Shown here in pieces: positions 12,046 through 21,722 of a stretch of 64,000 nt of DNA. The notes below the pieces were generated by a model. It worked only from the letters and a program-made list of their open reading frames with translations. It ran no database searches and was not told the origin of the DNA. Made by a program: the position numbers and the translations under genes. Position 1 is the first letter of the stretch, and each line of letters opens with the position of its first letter. The DNA lies in NCBI RefSeq assembly GCF_010730575.1, contig NZ_AP022614.1, positions 496,001 through 560,000 of the forward strand. Direction: 5' to 3'. The DNA is from Mycobacterium parmense. Its GTDB lineage: Bacteria; Actinomycetota; Actinomycetes; Mycobacteriales; Mycobacteriaceae.

Positions 12046-12470
12046 ACCGTGCTGCGTGATCTGTTGGGAACAAGCAGATTCGGGCTCGGCGCGGCGCCGA
12101 TCATGCCATCGGCGCGCCTCCGAGGGCCTGAGCTTTGCGGTGAATTGGTCGGCCGAGCACCGAATTCGTCGTGCGCCCCGACTCGGGTGCTAGCGAAATT
12201 CTTCCGGCGATGGTGCGCCGGGCGTCAGCCCCCGACACCTCCGGCGAGCGGCGATCAATTCCTTTGCCGCAGTGCGTGATTTTTTGAAAGTCATTCTGCG
12301 CGAGCTTAATACGCTCATCGCGACACCGGATGCGGCATCGGGCGTGCGCGACCAGAATCTCCCTATGGCGCAGCCGGATTGGCGAATAGCTGACGACGCT
12401 GACGATGCGGCGTGTCCAGGGAGCGCCACGGTGCGCTTCATGTATTGTGCGCGCGCTTGTCGGCCGTGAC

Positions 12471-12499
12471 GAACCCGCCGGACCGTGTCCGGCGGGTTC
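12471..12499. terminator. Terminator-like perfect hairpin
   Basis: Perfect 13-bp arms GAACCCGCCGGAC (12471-12483) and GTCCGGCGGGTTC (12487-12499) flank a CGT loop. There is no U-tract, as is usual for mycobacterial terminators. It sits about 570 bases after mobA and 40 bases before the CRP-type site of rpfE. It would insulate rpfE from upstream transcription, or end an unannotated RNA. Confidence 0.65.
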
Positions 12500-12538
12500 G
12501 GCACGCGCGTGCACGGGTGGGCCAGTTCACAATTTGCG

Positions 12539-12554
12539 CGTGATTCGAATCACG
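12539..12554. promoter_or_regulatory. CRP-type binding palindrome upstream of rpfE
   Basis: CGTGATTCGAATCACG is a perfect 16-bp palindrome containing GTGA-N6-TCAC, the core of the mycobacterial CRP (Rv3676) consensus TGTGA-N6-TCACA with only the outer bases changed. It lies 399 bases before rpfE. CRP control of rpfA is established in M. tuberculosis; control of rpfE by this site is inferred. Confidence 0.6.
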
Positions 12555-12660
12555 GTGGTGTGCCGAGCGCAATCATCGGGTACGTATTCGAAATTTGTGT
12601 TTGACCTGCAGAAATAATTCCGGGATTGCCCCGTGATCGGCCCGTTATCGGATCGACACC

Positions 12661-12919
12661 CGGAGTTTCCAAAGATGACGAACTCCGCGAGGTCTCGTAC
12701 GGTCCCTGGTAGCCCGCAACGGGTTACGGAAGATTAACGGAAAATTGAATACACGGACCCGCGTGCGAGCGGGGCTGCGGACGGCGAAAGCCCGCCGCGG
12801 CCGGCGGGCAGCTGCCCGCCCGGCAATCACGCCCCCCGCTGTCGTGCCTGAACGAGACGGCACGTTCCGAAGCACCCATCCCCGCTAGATCCAGCACCTA
12901 CAGCCCACACCGTGGGCTG
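12661..12919 (+). promoter_or_regulatory. Structured 5' leader of rpfE
   Basis: Several stems occur in order: CGGAGTT (12661-12667) with AACTCCG (12681-12687); CCCG-CAA-CGGG near 12713-12723; an 18-bp palindrome GGCGGGCAGCTGCCCGCC at 12803-12820; and CAGCCCAC (12901-12908) with GTGGGCTG (12912-12919). The AAAGGAA ribosome-binding site comes after the last stem. If transcription starts near the CRP-type site, the leader would exceed 300 nt. I could not match it to a known riboswitch class. Confidence 0.45.
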
Positions 12920-12920
12920 A

Positions 12921-13595
<675 letters not shown>

Positions 13596-13610
13596 CACAC
13601 GCAACACGGA

Positions 13611-13657
13611 AGTAAGTAGGAATGCCGGGCCCCGAGGGCCCGGCATTCCTACTTACT
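13611..13657. terminator. Long perfect hairpin after rpfE
   Basis: Two 22-base arms, 13611-13632 (starting AGTAAGTAGG) and 13636-13657 (ending CCTACTTACT), are exact reverse complements around a CGA loop. It begins 15 bases after the rpfE stop and ends 61 bases before the next gene. It should act as an intrinsic terminator despite lacking a U-tract. Confidence 0.8.
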
Positions 13658-13718
13658 GGGGACGCTGCGGCCCGCTGGCCGAGCCGGCCCCACTCCCGTC
13701 TCGGGTAGCGTCGGGCCC

Positions 13719-14978
13719 GTGAACGCAACGCCGCGCGAGTTCGACATCGTCTTGTACGGGGCCACCGGTTTCGTCGGGAAGCTGACCGCCGAATACCTGA
13801 TGCGGTCGGGCCAGGATGCGCGGATTGCGCTGGCCGGCAGATCCCCCGACCGGCTGCGCGCCGTCCGCGACGGGTTGGGTGAGCCGGCGCAGTCCTGGCC
13901 CCTGCTGGAGGCCGACGCCTCGACGCCCTCGACCCTGGACGCGATGGCCGCCCGCACGCAGGTGGTGGTCACGACGGTCGGCCCGTACACCCGCTACGGG
14001 CTACCGCTGGTGGCCGCCTGCGCCGCGGCGGGCACCGATTACGCAGACCTCACCGGTGAGGCGATGTTCGTCCGCGACAGCATCGACCTGTACCACAAGC
14101 AGGCAGCCGACACCGGGGCGCGCATCGTGCACGCGTGCGGTTTCGACTCCGTGCCGTCCGATCTCACCGTCTACGCGCTACACCGCGCCGCCCTGGACGC
14201 GAACGCCGGTCAACTCGGCGCCACCGACCTCGTCGTCCGGTCCTTCTCCGGCGGGGTCTCCGGCGGCACCATCGCATCGATGGTGGAGGTGCTCAGCGCG
14301 GCCTCCAGCAACCCCGAGACGCGCCGGCAACTCGCCGATCCGTACACGCTCAGCACCGATCGTGGGGCCGAGCCGGAACTCGGGCCGCAGCCCGACCTGC
14401 CGTGGCGGCGCGGTCAGCGGATCGCGCCCGAGCTGACCGGACTGTGGACCACGGGGTTCGTGATGGCGCCCTACAACACCCGGATCGTGCGCCGCAGCAA
14501 CGCGCTGCTGGACTGGTCATACGGCCGGGAGTTCCGCTACAGCGAGAGCATGAGCGTGGGGTCGTCGTCCGTTGCGCCGCTGGCGTCCGCCCTCGTCGGC
14601 GGGGTGAGCAACGCGACCTTCGGACTGGGCAGCCGCTACTTCCGGCTGCTGCCTCGCCGGCTGCTGGAGCGCATCATCCCGAAGCCGGGCACCGGCCCCA
14701 GCGCGGCGGCCCGCGAGCGCGGCTTCTACCGAATCGAGACCTACACCACCACCACCACCAGCGGCGCGCGGTTCGTCGCCCGCATGGAGCAGCGCGGCGA
14801 CCCCGGCTACAAGGCGACCTCGGTGCTGCTGGGCGAGTGCGGCCTGGCCCTCGCGCAGGACCGGGACAAGCTTTCGAACCTGCATGGCGTCCTGACCCCC
14901 GCTGCCGCGATGGGCGACGCGTTGCTGGCGCGCTTCCCGGCCGCCGGCGTCTCTTTGCACACGGAGCGGCTGGACTGA
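13719..14978 (+). CDS. Trans-acting enoyl reductase/saccharopine dehydrogenase-like protein
   Basis: A 419-residue NAD(P)-binding protein. The N-terminal Rossmann motif is VLYGATGFVGKLTAEYL, and HACGFDSVPSDL in the first third is typical of the mycobacterial saccharopine-dehydrogenase-like group. Its relative Rv2953 is the trans-acting enoyl reductase of PDIM/PGL synthesis, and the positional counterpart is Rv2449c. A reductase role in lipid metabolism is an inference, not shown by context. The start is GTG 13719. No close upstream ribosome-binding site is obvious, so it may be leaderless. Confidence 0.85.
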   Translation: MNATPREFDIVLYGATGFVGKLTAEYLMRSGQDARIALAGRSPDRLRAVRDGLGEPAQSWPLLEADASTPSTLDAMAARTQVVVTTVGPYTRYGLPLVAACAAAGTDYADLTGEAMFVRDSIDLYHKQAADTGARIVHACGFDSVPSDLTVYALHRAALDANAGQLGATDLVVRSFSGGVSGGTIASMVEVLSAASSNPETRRQLADPYTLSTDRGAEPELGPQPDLPWRRGQRIAPELTGLWTTGFVMAPYNTRIVRRSNALLDWSYGREFRYSESMSVGSSSVAPLASALVGGVSNATFGLGSRYFRLLPRRLLERIIPKPGTGPSAAARERGFYRIETYTTTTTSGARFVARMEQRGDPGYKATSVLLGECGLALAQDRDKLSNLHGVLTPAAAMGDALLARFPAAGVSLHTERLD

Positions 14979-15095
14979 CGCGGCGGGCGCCGGGCCCCGA
15001 AATCCGCCTTGCTCGAAGGCTGTTGACCGCGCCCGCACGGGTCTAGTGTCGAGAGCGGATTTGCTCTGCATTCCGTCAACGAAGGTGGACACCCG

Positions 15096-15668
15096 ATGGC
15101 CGGTCTCGAAGACCTGTACGCCGACATTCCCACCGCTGAAATCGCCGGCAAGCTCGGCGCCGACCCGGGCGACGTCGACAACGCCCTGCACACGCTGGTG
15201 CCGTTGCTGGTCGGCGGGTTGCAACAGAGTTCCGACGACCCGGAACACGCCAGCACGATCGAATCGTTGGCGAGCGACCACGCCGCGCGTGGCCTGCTCG
15301 ACGCGGGAGGCGACGGCGACGGGCACCAGGCGGTCGCGACGCTCTTCGGCGGCAACGACGCCGACCAGGTCGCCTCCGCGCTGGCCGACCGCGGCGTCGG
15401 CAACCGGGAGCTGATCCGGCAGCTGCTTCCGGTGGTGCTCCCGATCGTGCTCGCGCACATCGGAAAGCAACTCGGCTCCGGCGGCGGCAGCAGCGCACCG
15501 CAGAAGCCGGGGGCAAACTCCGGCGGCGGGCTGGGCGAGGTGCTGGGCAGCATCCTCGGCGGTGGCTCCGGTGACAAAGGGCTGGGCGGCGTCCTCGGCA
15601 GCGTGTTGAGCGGCAAGGGCGGGCGGCTCGGCGATATCCTCGGCGGCCTGCTCGGCGGAAAGAAGTAG
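15096..15668 (+). CDS. DUF937-family protein
   Basis: A 190-residue protein with a DUF937-type sequence: MAGLEDLYADIPTAEIAGKL, then VDNALHTLVPLLVGGL, and a hydrophobic QLLPVVLPIVLAHIGKQL segment. The C-terminal third is Gly/Ser/Leu-rich with repeated GGxLGxxLGG units. No signal peptide. The family is common in mycobacteria and related to the YidB family; no biochemical activity is known. It has its own 117-base upstream gap and probably its own promoter. Confidence 0.75.
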   Translation: MAGLEDLYADIPTAEIAGKLGADPGDVDNALHTLVPLLVGGLQQSSDDPEHASTIESLASDHAARGLLDAGGDGDGHQAVATLFGGNDADQVASALADRGVGNRELIRQLLPVVLPIVLAHIGKQLGSGGGSSAPQKPGANSGGGLGEVLGSILGGGSGDKGLGGVLGSVLSGKGGRLGDILGGLLGGKK

Positions 15669-15809
15669 CGCGGGCCTCGACCGCAGTGTTCATCGGCAGT
15701 TCGAATTCGCGGCTGCTCAGGAAAATTGAAGATCGGTAGGGTCCTGCTCACCGGGCCCGACGACCACGTCCGGCCCGCCGGCCGGACGGCGACCAGAGAG
15801 GCAAATGTC

Positions 15810-16427
15810 ATGGCGGACACGCTCACCGAAGGACAGAAGCTGGTGCGGGGCGAGTCGCTCACCTCCAACAACGGTGCGTACACCCTCACCTTGCAGGACG
15901 ACGGCAACCTGGTGCTGGCGTCGCGCGGCCAAGCCATCTGGGCCACCGGCACCGACGGTCAGGGCGTGGTGCGTGCCGAGGTGCAGTCCGACGGCAACTT
16001 CGTGGTCTACGCGACCGACAAACCGGTGTGGCACAGCAACACCCAGGGCAGCAAGAACGTCCGGCTGGTTCTGCAGGACGACCGCAACCTGGTGCTGTAC
16101 TCCGGTGACGGTGCGGCCTGGTCCACCAAGACCGAAACGGATGCCCCACCGCCGCCTGCGCCCGCCGCGGAGGCCGAAACGCAGGCCGAAGCGCAGGCCG
16201 CCCCCGAGCCGGCCGCCGAGCCCGCCGCGGACGTCGCACCCGAAGCGGCCGCCGAGCCCGAGCCGGAGCCCGCCGCCCGGACCTACACCGTGGAATCCGG
16301 CGACAGCCTGTGGGCGATCGCGGAGCGCTTCTACGGCGACGGCGGCAAGTACCAGGTGATCGCCGATGCCAGCGGGATCGCGGACCCGGATCTGATCCAG
16401 CCGGGCCAGGTGCTGACCATTCCCTGA
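15810..16427 (+). CDS. B-type (mannose-binding) lectin with C-terminal LysM domain
   Basis: A 205-residue two-domain protein. The N-terminal part (about residues 1-112) is a GNA-type bulb lectin with three QxDxNxVxY-like sites: LQDDGNLVLAS, QSDGNFVVYA and LQDDRNLVLYS. An Ala/Pro/Glu linker follows, then a LysM domain from about residue 155 (YTVESGDSLWAIAERFYG to PGQVLTIP) that should bind peptidoglycan. ATG 15810 has GAGAGG upstream; the longer frame from 15726 is not supported. A homologous mannose-binding lectin with LysM is known from M. smegmatis. No signal peptide is visible, so the route to the wall is unclear. Confidence 0.88.
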   Translation: MADTLTEGQKLVRGESLTSNNGAYTLTLQDDGNLVLASRGQAIWATGTDGQGVVRAEVQSDGNFVVYATDKPVWHSNTQGSKNVRLVLQDDRNLVLYSGDGAAWSTKTETDAPPPPAPAAEAETQAEAQAAPEPAAEPAADVAPEAAAEPEPEPAARTYTVESGDSLWAIAERFYGDGGKYQVIADASGIADPDLIQPGQVLTIP

Positions 16428-16509
16428 GCGCCGGCCGCCGCCCGGATCGCGGTGACCTGCGGATTCGGGCGCTTACACGCGGGCGAACGGCTCTCCCTAG
16501 AATTGACCG

Positions 16510-19143
16510 GTGACCGCCAGCCGCACGACCGCCGCCGACCTGCCCAAGACGTGGGATCCAGGCGCGGCCGAGAGCGCGATCTATCAGAGGTGGGTGGACG
16601 CCGGCTACTTCGAGGCGGATGCGACGAGCTCCAAACCCGCGTATTCGATTGTGCTCCCGCCACCGAACGTGACCGGCAGCCTGCACATGGGTCACGCGCT
16701 CGAACACACCATGATGGACGCCCTGACCCGCCGCAAGCGCATGCAGGGTTTCGAGGTGCTCTGGCAGCCGGGCATGGACCACGCCGGCATCGCGACCCAG
16801 AGCGTGGTGGAAAAGCAGCTGGCGGTCGACGGCAAGACCAAAGAGGACCTGGGCCGCGAACTGTTCCTCGAGAAGGTCTGGGACTGGAAGCGTGAGTCCG
16901 GCGGCGCCATCGGCGGCCAGATGCGCCGGCTCGGTGACGGGGTGGACTGGAGTCGTGACCGGTTCACGATGGACGACGGCCTGTCGCGGGCGGTCCGGGC
17001 GATCTTCAAGCGGCTCTACGACGCCGGCCTGATCTACCGGGCCGAGCGGCTGGTCAACTGGTCGCCGGTGCTGCAGACGGCGATCTCGGACATCGAGGTC
17101 GACTATCAGGAGGTGGAGGGCGAGCTGGTCTCGTTCCGCTACGGATCCATGGACGACGCGCAGCCCCACATCGTGGTCGCCACGACCCGGGTCGAGACGA
17201 TGTTGGGTGACACCGCCATCGCGGTCCACCCCGACGACGAGCGTTACCGCCACCTGGTCGGCACCAGCCTGCCGCACCCGTTGCTTGAACGGCAGCTCGT
17301 GGTGGTCGCCGACGAGCACGTGGATCCTGAATTCGGCACCGGCGCCGTCAAAGTCACCCCCGCACACGACCCGAACGACTTCGAGATCGGGCTGCGCCAC
17401 CAGCTGCCGATGATCTCGATCATGGACACCAGGGGCCGGATCGCGGACACCGGAACACAATTCGACGGCATGGACCGCTTCGAGGCGCGCGTCGCGGTGC
17501 GCGAAGCCCTGGCGGCGCAGGGCCGGGTGGTGGCGGAGAAGCGCCCCTACCTGCACAGCGTCGGCCATTCCGAACGCAGCGGGGAGCCGATCGAGCCGCG
17601 GCTGTCCCTGCAATGGTGGGTCCGGGTGGAGTCGCTGGCCAAGGCCGCCGGCGACGCGGTTCGCAACGGCGACACGGTGATTCATCCGACCAGCCTGGAG
17701 CCGCGGTGGTTCGCCTGGGTCGACGACATGCACGACTGGTGCATCTCGCGGCAGCTGTGGTGGGGCCATCGCATCCCGATCTGGTACTCCCCGGACGGCG
17801 AACAGCGCTGCGTCGGTCCGGACGAAACCCCGCCGGAGGGCTGGGAGCAGGACCCCGACGTGCTGGACACCTGGTTCTCGTCGGCGTTGTGGCCGTTCTC
17901 GACGCTGGGCTGGCCGGAGCAGACCCCGGAACTCGAGAAGTTCTATCCGACGAGCGTTCTGGTCACCGGCTACGACATCCTGTTCTTCTGGGTCGCGCGG
18001 ATGATGATGTTCGGCACCTTCGTCGGCGATGACCGCGCGATCACGCTCGACGGCCGCCGCGGTCCGCAGGTGCCGTTCACCGATGTCTTCCTGCACGGGC
18101 TGATCCGTGACGAATCCGGCCGCAAGATGAGCAAATCGAAGGGCAACGTGATCGACCCGCTGGACTGGGTCGAGGCCTTCGGGGCCGACGCGCTGCGGTT
18201 CACACTGGCGCGCGGTGCCAGTCCGGGCGGTGATCTGTCCATCGGCGAAGACGCGGTGCGGGGGTCCCGAAGTTTCGTCACCAAATTGTTCAACGCCACC
18301 CGGTTCGCGTTGCTCAACGGTGCGAGCCCCGCGGCGCTGCCCGATCTCGCCGACCTGTCCGACGCCGACCGCTGGATCCTCGGACGGTTGGAAGAGGTTC
18401 GCGCCGAAGTCGATTCGGCCTTCGATGCATACGAATTCAGCCGCGCATGCGAGGCGCTGTACCACTTCACGTGGGATGAGTTCTGCGACTGGTACGTCGA
18501 GCTGGCCAAGACCCAGCTCAACGAAGGCCGCACGCACACCGCCGCCGTGCTGGCCACGGCGCTCGACACGCTCTTGCGGTTGCTGCACCCCGTCATCCCG
18601 TTCGTCACCGAAGCGCTGTGGCAAGCACTGACCGGCGGGGAGTCGCTGGTGATCGCCGACTGGCCCACGCCGTCCGGAATTGTGTTGGATCCTGTTGCGG
18701 CACAACGGATCAGCGAGACACAGAAGCTGGTCACCGAGATCCGCCGATTCCGCAGCGACCAGGGCCTGGCCGATCGGCAGAAGGTGCCCGCCCAGTTGGC
18801 CGGCGGCGGGCGGCTCAGCGCACAGGTGATGGCCCTGACCTCGCTGACCGCGCCCGGTTCTGAGTTCAGGCCCTCGGCGTCCCTCGAGGTCCGGCTCGGG
18901 GCTGCCACCGACGTCGTCGAGCTCGACACCTCGGGCACCATCGACGTCGCCGCCGAGCGCCGCCGGCTGGAAAAGGACTTGGCCGCAGCGCAAAGGGAGC
19001 TGGCGTCGACCGCAGCCAAACTGGCCAACGGCGAATTCCTGGCCAAGGCGCCGGACAACGTCGTCGCCAAGATTCGCGAACGCCAGCGCGTGGCCCAGGA
19101 GGAGACCGAGCGGATCAACGCGAGGTTGGCCGGGCTGCAATGA
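16510..19143 (+). CDS. valS: Valyl-tRNA synthetase
   Basis: An 877-residue class I aminoacyl-tRNA synthetase that charges tRNA-Val and edits mischarged Thr. The HIGH-type motif is [15 protein letters not shown] near residue 55 and the KMSKS loop is [10 protein letters not shown] near residue 538. The editing domain (CP1) lies between, with [14 protein letters not shown]. The C-terminal coiled coil is evident in [21 protein letters not shown] 16510 gives the expected length. The stop overlaps folC by four bases (ATGA), starting a tight valS-folC operon conserved in M. tuberculosis. Confidence 0.97.
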   Translation: MTASRTTAADLPKTWDPGAAESAIYQRWVDAGYFEADATSSKPAYSIVLPPPNVTGSLHMGHALEHTMMDALTRRKRMQGFEVLWQPGMDHAGIATQSVVEKQLAVDGKTKEDLGRELFLEKVWDWKRESGGAIGGQMRRLGDGVDWSRDRFTMDDGLSRAVRAIFKRLYDAGLIYRAERLVNWSPVLQTAISDIEVDYQEVEGELVSFRYGSMDDAQPHIVVATTRVETMLGDTAIAVHPDDERYRHLVGTSLPHPLLERQLVVVADEHVDPEFGTGAVKVTPAHDPNDFEIGLRHQLPMISIMDTRGRIADTGTQFDGMDRFEARVAVREALAAQGRVVAEKRPYLHSVGHSERSGEPIEPRLSLQWWVRVESLAKAAGDAVRNGDTVIHPTSLEPRWFAWVDDMHDWCISRQLWWGHRIPIWYSPDGEQRCVGPDETPPEGWEQDPDVLDTWFSSALWPFSTLGWPEQTPELEKFYPTSVLVTGYDILFFWVARMMMFGTFVGDDRAITLDGRRGPQVPFTDVFLHGLIRDESGRKMSKSKGNVIDPLDWVEAFGADALRFTLARGASPGGDLSIGEDAVRGSRSFVTKLFNATRFALLNGASPAALPDLADLSDADRWILGRLEEVRAEVDSAFDAYEFSRACEALYHFTWDEFCDWYVELAKTQLNEGRTHTAAVLATALDTLLRLLHPVIPFVTEALWQALTGGESLVIADWPTPSGIVLDPVAAQRISETQKLVTEIRRFRSDQGLADRQKVPAQLAGGGRLSAQVMALTSLTAPGSEFRPSASLEVRLGAATDVVELDTSGTIDVAAERRRLEKDLAAAQRELASTAAKLANGEFLAKAPDNVVAKIRERQRVAQEETERINARLAGLQ

Positions 19144-20603
19144 CTTTCGAACCGCCCGAGTGGGGGCCGGTTGGCGGCCCCGAGACGGAAGCGGCGCCCA
19201 CACCGGATGAGATCGCGTCGCTGCTGCAGGTCGAGCACCTGCTCGACCAGCGCTGGCCGGAGACGAAGATCGAGCCGAGTCTGACGCGCATCAGCGCCTT
19301 GATGGACCTGCTCGGCTCACCTCAACTCGGCTATCCGTCGATCCACATCGCGGGCACCAATGGCAAGACCTCGGTGGCGCGGATGGTCGACGCGCTGGTG
19401 AGCGCCCTGGGCCGGCGCACCGGCCGTACCACCAGCCCGCACCTCCAATCGGCGATCGAACGCATCGCGATCGACGGCAAACCGATCAGCCCGGCCCGTT
19501 ACGTGGAGACCTACCGGGAGATCGAGCCGTTCGTCCAGATCATCGACGCGCAGTCGCAAGCCGACGGCGGCCCCGCGATGAGCAAGTTCGAGGTCCTCAC
19601 CGCGATGGCATTCGCCGCCTTCGCCGACGCGCCGGTGGACGTGGCGGTCGTCGAGGTGGGCATGGGCGGCCGGTGGGACGCCACCAACGTGATCAACGCC
19701 CCCGTCGCGGTCATCACCCCGATCGGCATCGACCACGTCGATTACCTCGGCGACGACATCGCCACGATCGCGGGCGAGAAGGCCGGCATCATCACCCGCG
19801 CCCCGGACGGCGCGCCGGACACCGTCGCCGTGATCGCGCGTCAGGTCCCGGAGGCGATGGAGGCGCTGCTGGCCCAGACCGTGCGCGCCGACGCGGCGGT
19901 GGCCCGCGAGGATTCGGAGTTCGCGGTGCTGGGCCGACAGGTCGCGATCGGCGGCCAGATGCTGCAGCTGCAGGGGCTCGGCGGGGTGTACTCCGATGTC
20001 TTCCTGCCCCTGCACGGCGAGCACCAGGCCCACAACGCCGCCGTGGCGCTGGCGGCGGTCGAGGCGTTTTTCGGCGCGGGCGCGCAGCGGCAACTGGACG
20101 TCGACGCCGTGCGGGCCGGCTTCGCGGCGGTCGCCAGCCCCGGGCGGCTGGAGCGGCTGCGCAGCGCGCCCACGGTGTTCATCGACGCCGCGCACAATCC
20201 GGCGGGCGCGGCCGCGTTGGCGCAGTCGCTGGCCGGCGAGTTCGATTTCCGGTTCCTGGTCGGGGTGCTCAGCGTGATGGCCGACAAGGACGTGGACGGG
20301 ATCCTCGGCGCGCTCGAGCCGGCGTTCGACGCCGTCGTCGTCACCCACAACGGCTCGCCGCGAGCCATGGACGTGGAGTCGCTGGCGTCGGCGGCGCGGG
20401 AGCGGTTCGGCGCCGAGCGGGTGGTGACGGCGGAGAATCTGCGGGACGCGATCGACGCCGCCACCGCGCTGGTCGACTCCGAGATGGCGGGGGTGACGGC
20501 CGACAGCGGGAGCCAGGCGTTCTCGGGCACCGGGATCGTCATCACCGGCTCGGTGGTCACCGCGGGCGCCGCGCGGACGCTGTTCGGTCGTGATCCCGCA
20601 TGA
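19140..20603 (+). CDS. folC: Folylpolyglutamate synthase/dihydrofolate synthase
   Basis: A 487-residue ATP-dependent ligase that adds Glu to dihydropteroate and lengthens the polyglutamate tail of folates. The Mur-ligase-type P-loop is [15 protein letters not shown] near residue 69. [13 protein letters not shown] and [12 protein letters not shown] are the other family signatures. It overlaps valS upstream and the membrane-protein gene downstream by four bases each. In mycobacteria FolC also activates para-aminosalicylate (known of the family). Confidence 0.96.
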   Translation: MTFEPPEWGPVGGPETEAAPTPDEIASLLQVEHLLDQRWPETKIEPSLTRISALMDLLGSPQLGYPSIHIAGTNGKTSVARMVDALVSALGRRTGRTTSPHLQSAIERIAIDGKPISPARYVETYREIEPFVQIIDAQSQADGGPAMSKFEVLTAMAFAAFADAPVDVAVVEVGMGGRWDATNVINAPVAVITPIGIDHVDYLGDDIATIAGEKAGIITRAPDGAPDTVAVIARQVPEAMEALLAQTVRADAAVAREDSEFAVLGRQVAIGGQMLQLQGLGGVYSDVFLPLHGEHQAHNAAVALAAVEAFFGAGAQRQLDVDAVRAGFAAVASPGRLERLRSAPTVFIDAAHNPAGAAALAQSLAGEFDFRFLVGVLSVMADKDVDGILGALEPAFDAVVVTHNGSPRAMDVESLASAARERFGAERVVTAENLRDAIDAATALVDSEMAGVTADSGSQAFSGTGIVITGSVVTAGAARTLFGRDPA

Positions 20604-20956
20604 CCGACCAGAGCCCCGCGCCGGCCGACCCGTGGAAGGGCTTCGGTGCGGTGATGGCCGCGACGCTGGTCCTGGAGGCGATCGTGGTGTTGCTGGCGAT
20701 CCCGGTGGTGGGCGCGGTGGGCGGCGGCCTGACGGGTGCGTCGCTGGGCTACCTGATCGGCCTGGCCGTGTCGCTGATCCTGCTCGCCGGCTTTCAGCGG
20801 CGGCCCTGGGCGATCTGGGTCAACCTCGGTGCTCAGGTCGTCCTGCTCGCCGGCTTCGCGGTCTATCCGGGTGTGGGGCTGATCGGGGTGCTGTTCACGG
20901 CGTTATGGGCGTTGATCGCCTACCTGCGCGCCGAGGTACGGCGGAGGCAAGGGTAG
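20600..20956 (+). CDS. DUF4233 integral membrane protein
   Basis: A 118-residue protein with four hydrophobic segments: [60 protein letters not shown] and [18 protein letters not shown]. It starts at ATG 20600 inside the folC stop. It matches the small membrane protein Rv2446c found after folC in M. tuberculosis. The function is unknown; the coupling to folC is conserved but does not by itself imply a folate role. Confidence 0.88.
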   Translation: MTDQSPAPADPWKGFGAVMAATLVLEAIVVLLAIPVVGAVGGGLTGASLGYLIGLAVSLILLAGFQRRPWAIWVNLGAQVVLLAGFAVYPGVGLIGVLFTALWALIAYLRAEVRRRQG

Positions 20957-21015
20957 GCGGCGGTGGGGCACTCGTCGCCGGGTGGACCCCTACCGGGTTC
21001 TGTACGCTGGCCGCC

Positions 21016-21426
21016 GTGACCGAACGGACCCTGGTACTGATCAAGCCCGACGGCGTCGAGCGGCGGCTGGTGGGGGAGATCATCGGCCGCATCGAGCGCA
21101 AGGGTCTCACCCTCGCGGCCCTGGAACTTCGGCAGGTCGGCGAGGAGCTGGCGGCCCAGCACTACGCCGAGCACGAGGGCAAGCCCTTCTTCGGGTCGCT
21201 GCTGGAGTTCATCACGTCGGGACCGGTGGTGGCGGCCATCGTGGAGGGGCCGCGGGCGATCGCGGCGTTCCGGCAGCTCGCGGGTGGCACCGACCCGGTG
21301 GACAAGGCCACGCCCGGCACGATTCGTGGCGATTTCGGGCTGGAGACACAGTTCAACCTCGTGCACGGCTCCGATTCGGCGGACTCCGCGAAGCGCGAGA
21401 TCGCCCTGTGGTTCCCCGGCGCCTGA
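21016..21426 (+). CDS. ndk: Nucleoside diphosphate kinase
   Basis: A 136-residue enzyme that transfers the gamma phosphate between nucleoside triphosphates and diphosphates. The phospho-histidine is His117 in [27 protein letters not shown] is the standard N-terminus and [10 protein letters not shown] the nucleotide-binding segment. GTG 21016 gives the same length as M. tuberculosis NdkA. It follows the DUF4233 gene by 59 bases and precedes rne. Confidence 0.97.
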   Translation: MTERTLVLIKPDGVERRLVGEIIGRIERKGLTLAALELRQVGEELAAQHYAEHEGKPFFGSLLEFITSGPVVAAIVEGPRAIAAFRQLAGGTDPVDKATPGTIRGDFGLETQFNLVHGSDSADSAKREIALWFPGA

Positions 21427-21722
21427 CGCTCGGGGTATCGGGTGCGAGCCGGTTCGGAAAGTGATATGGGATACTGACTGCGGGTGAACGTCGCCGGACC
21501 GGCTTCAGACACCCGAATGAAGACTTAGACAAGCGCGACCATGGCCTGTTCGGTGATGTTGCGCCGCATGTCAGGCCGGCATTCAGTACGGCGCCGAGTG
21601 GGTTCGACCTGAGCCGCCCGGGGCGAGACCATTGACAAGTTCGGGGAGAAGTAACCCGGGCACATAGCGAAGCCCTCGCGTGGCCGCGTCGAAAGACGCG
21701 CCCGGGGGCTAAAGGAGAATAC

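Noticed and set aside
12101..12514. Minus-strand open frame of 137 codons in the gap before rpfE
   Set aside because: No ribosome-binding site, no family features, and it runs through the terminator-like hairpin. Treated as non-coding.
15886..19203. A very long minus-strand open frame (over 1,100 codons) opposite valS and the lectin gene
   Set aside because: It is an antisense shadow caused by GC-rich codon bias; valS on the + strand has all synthetase motifs and the minus frame shows no family features.
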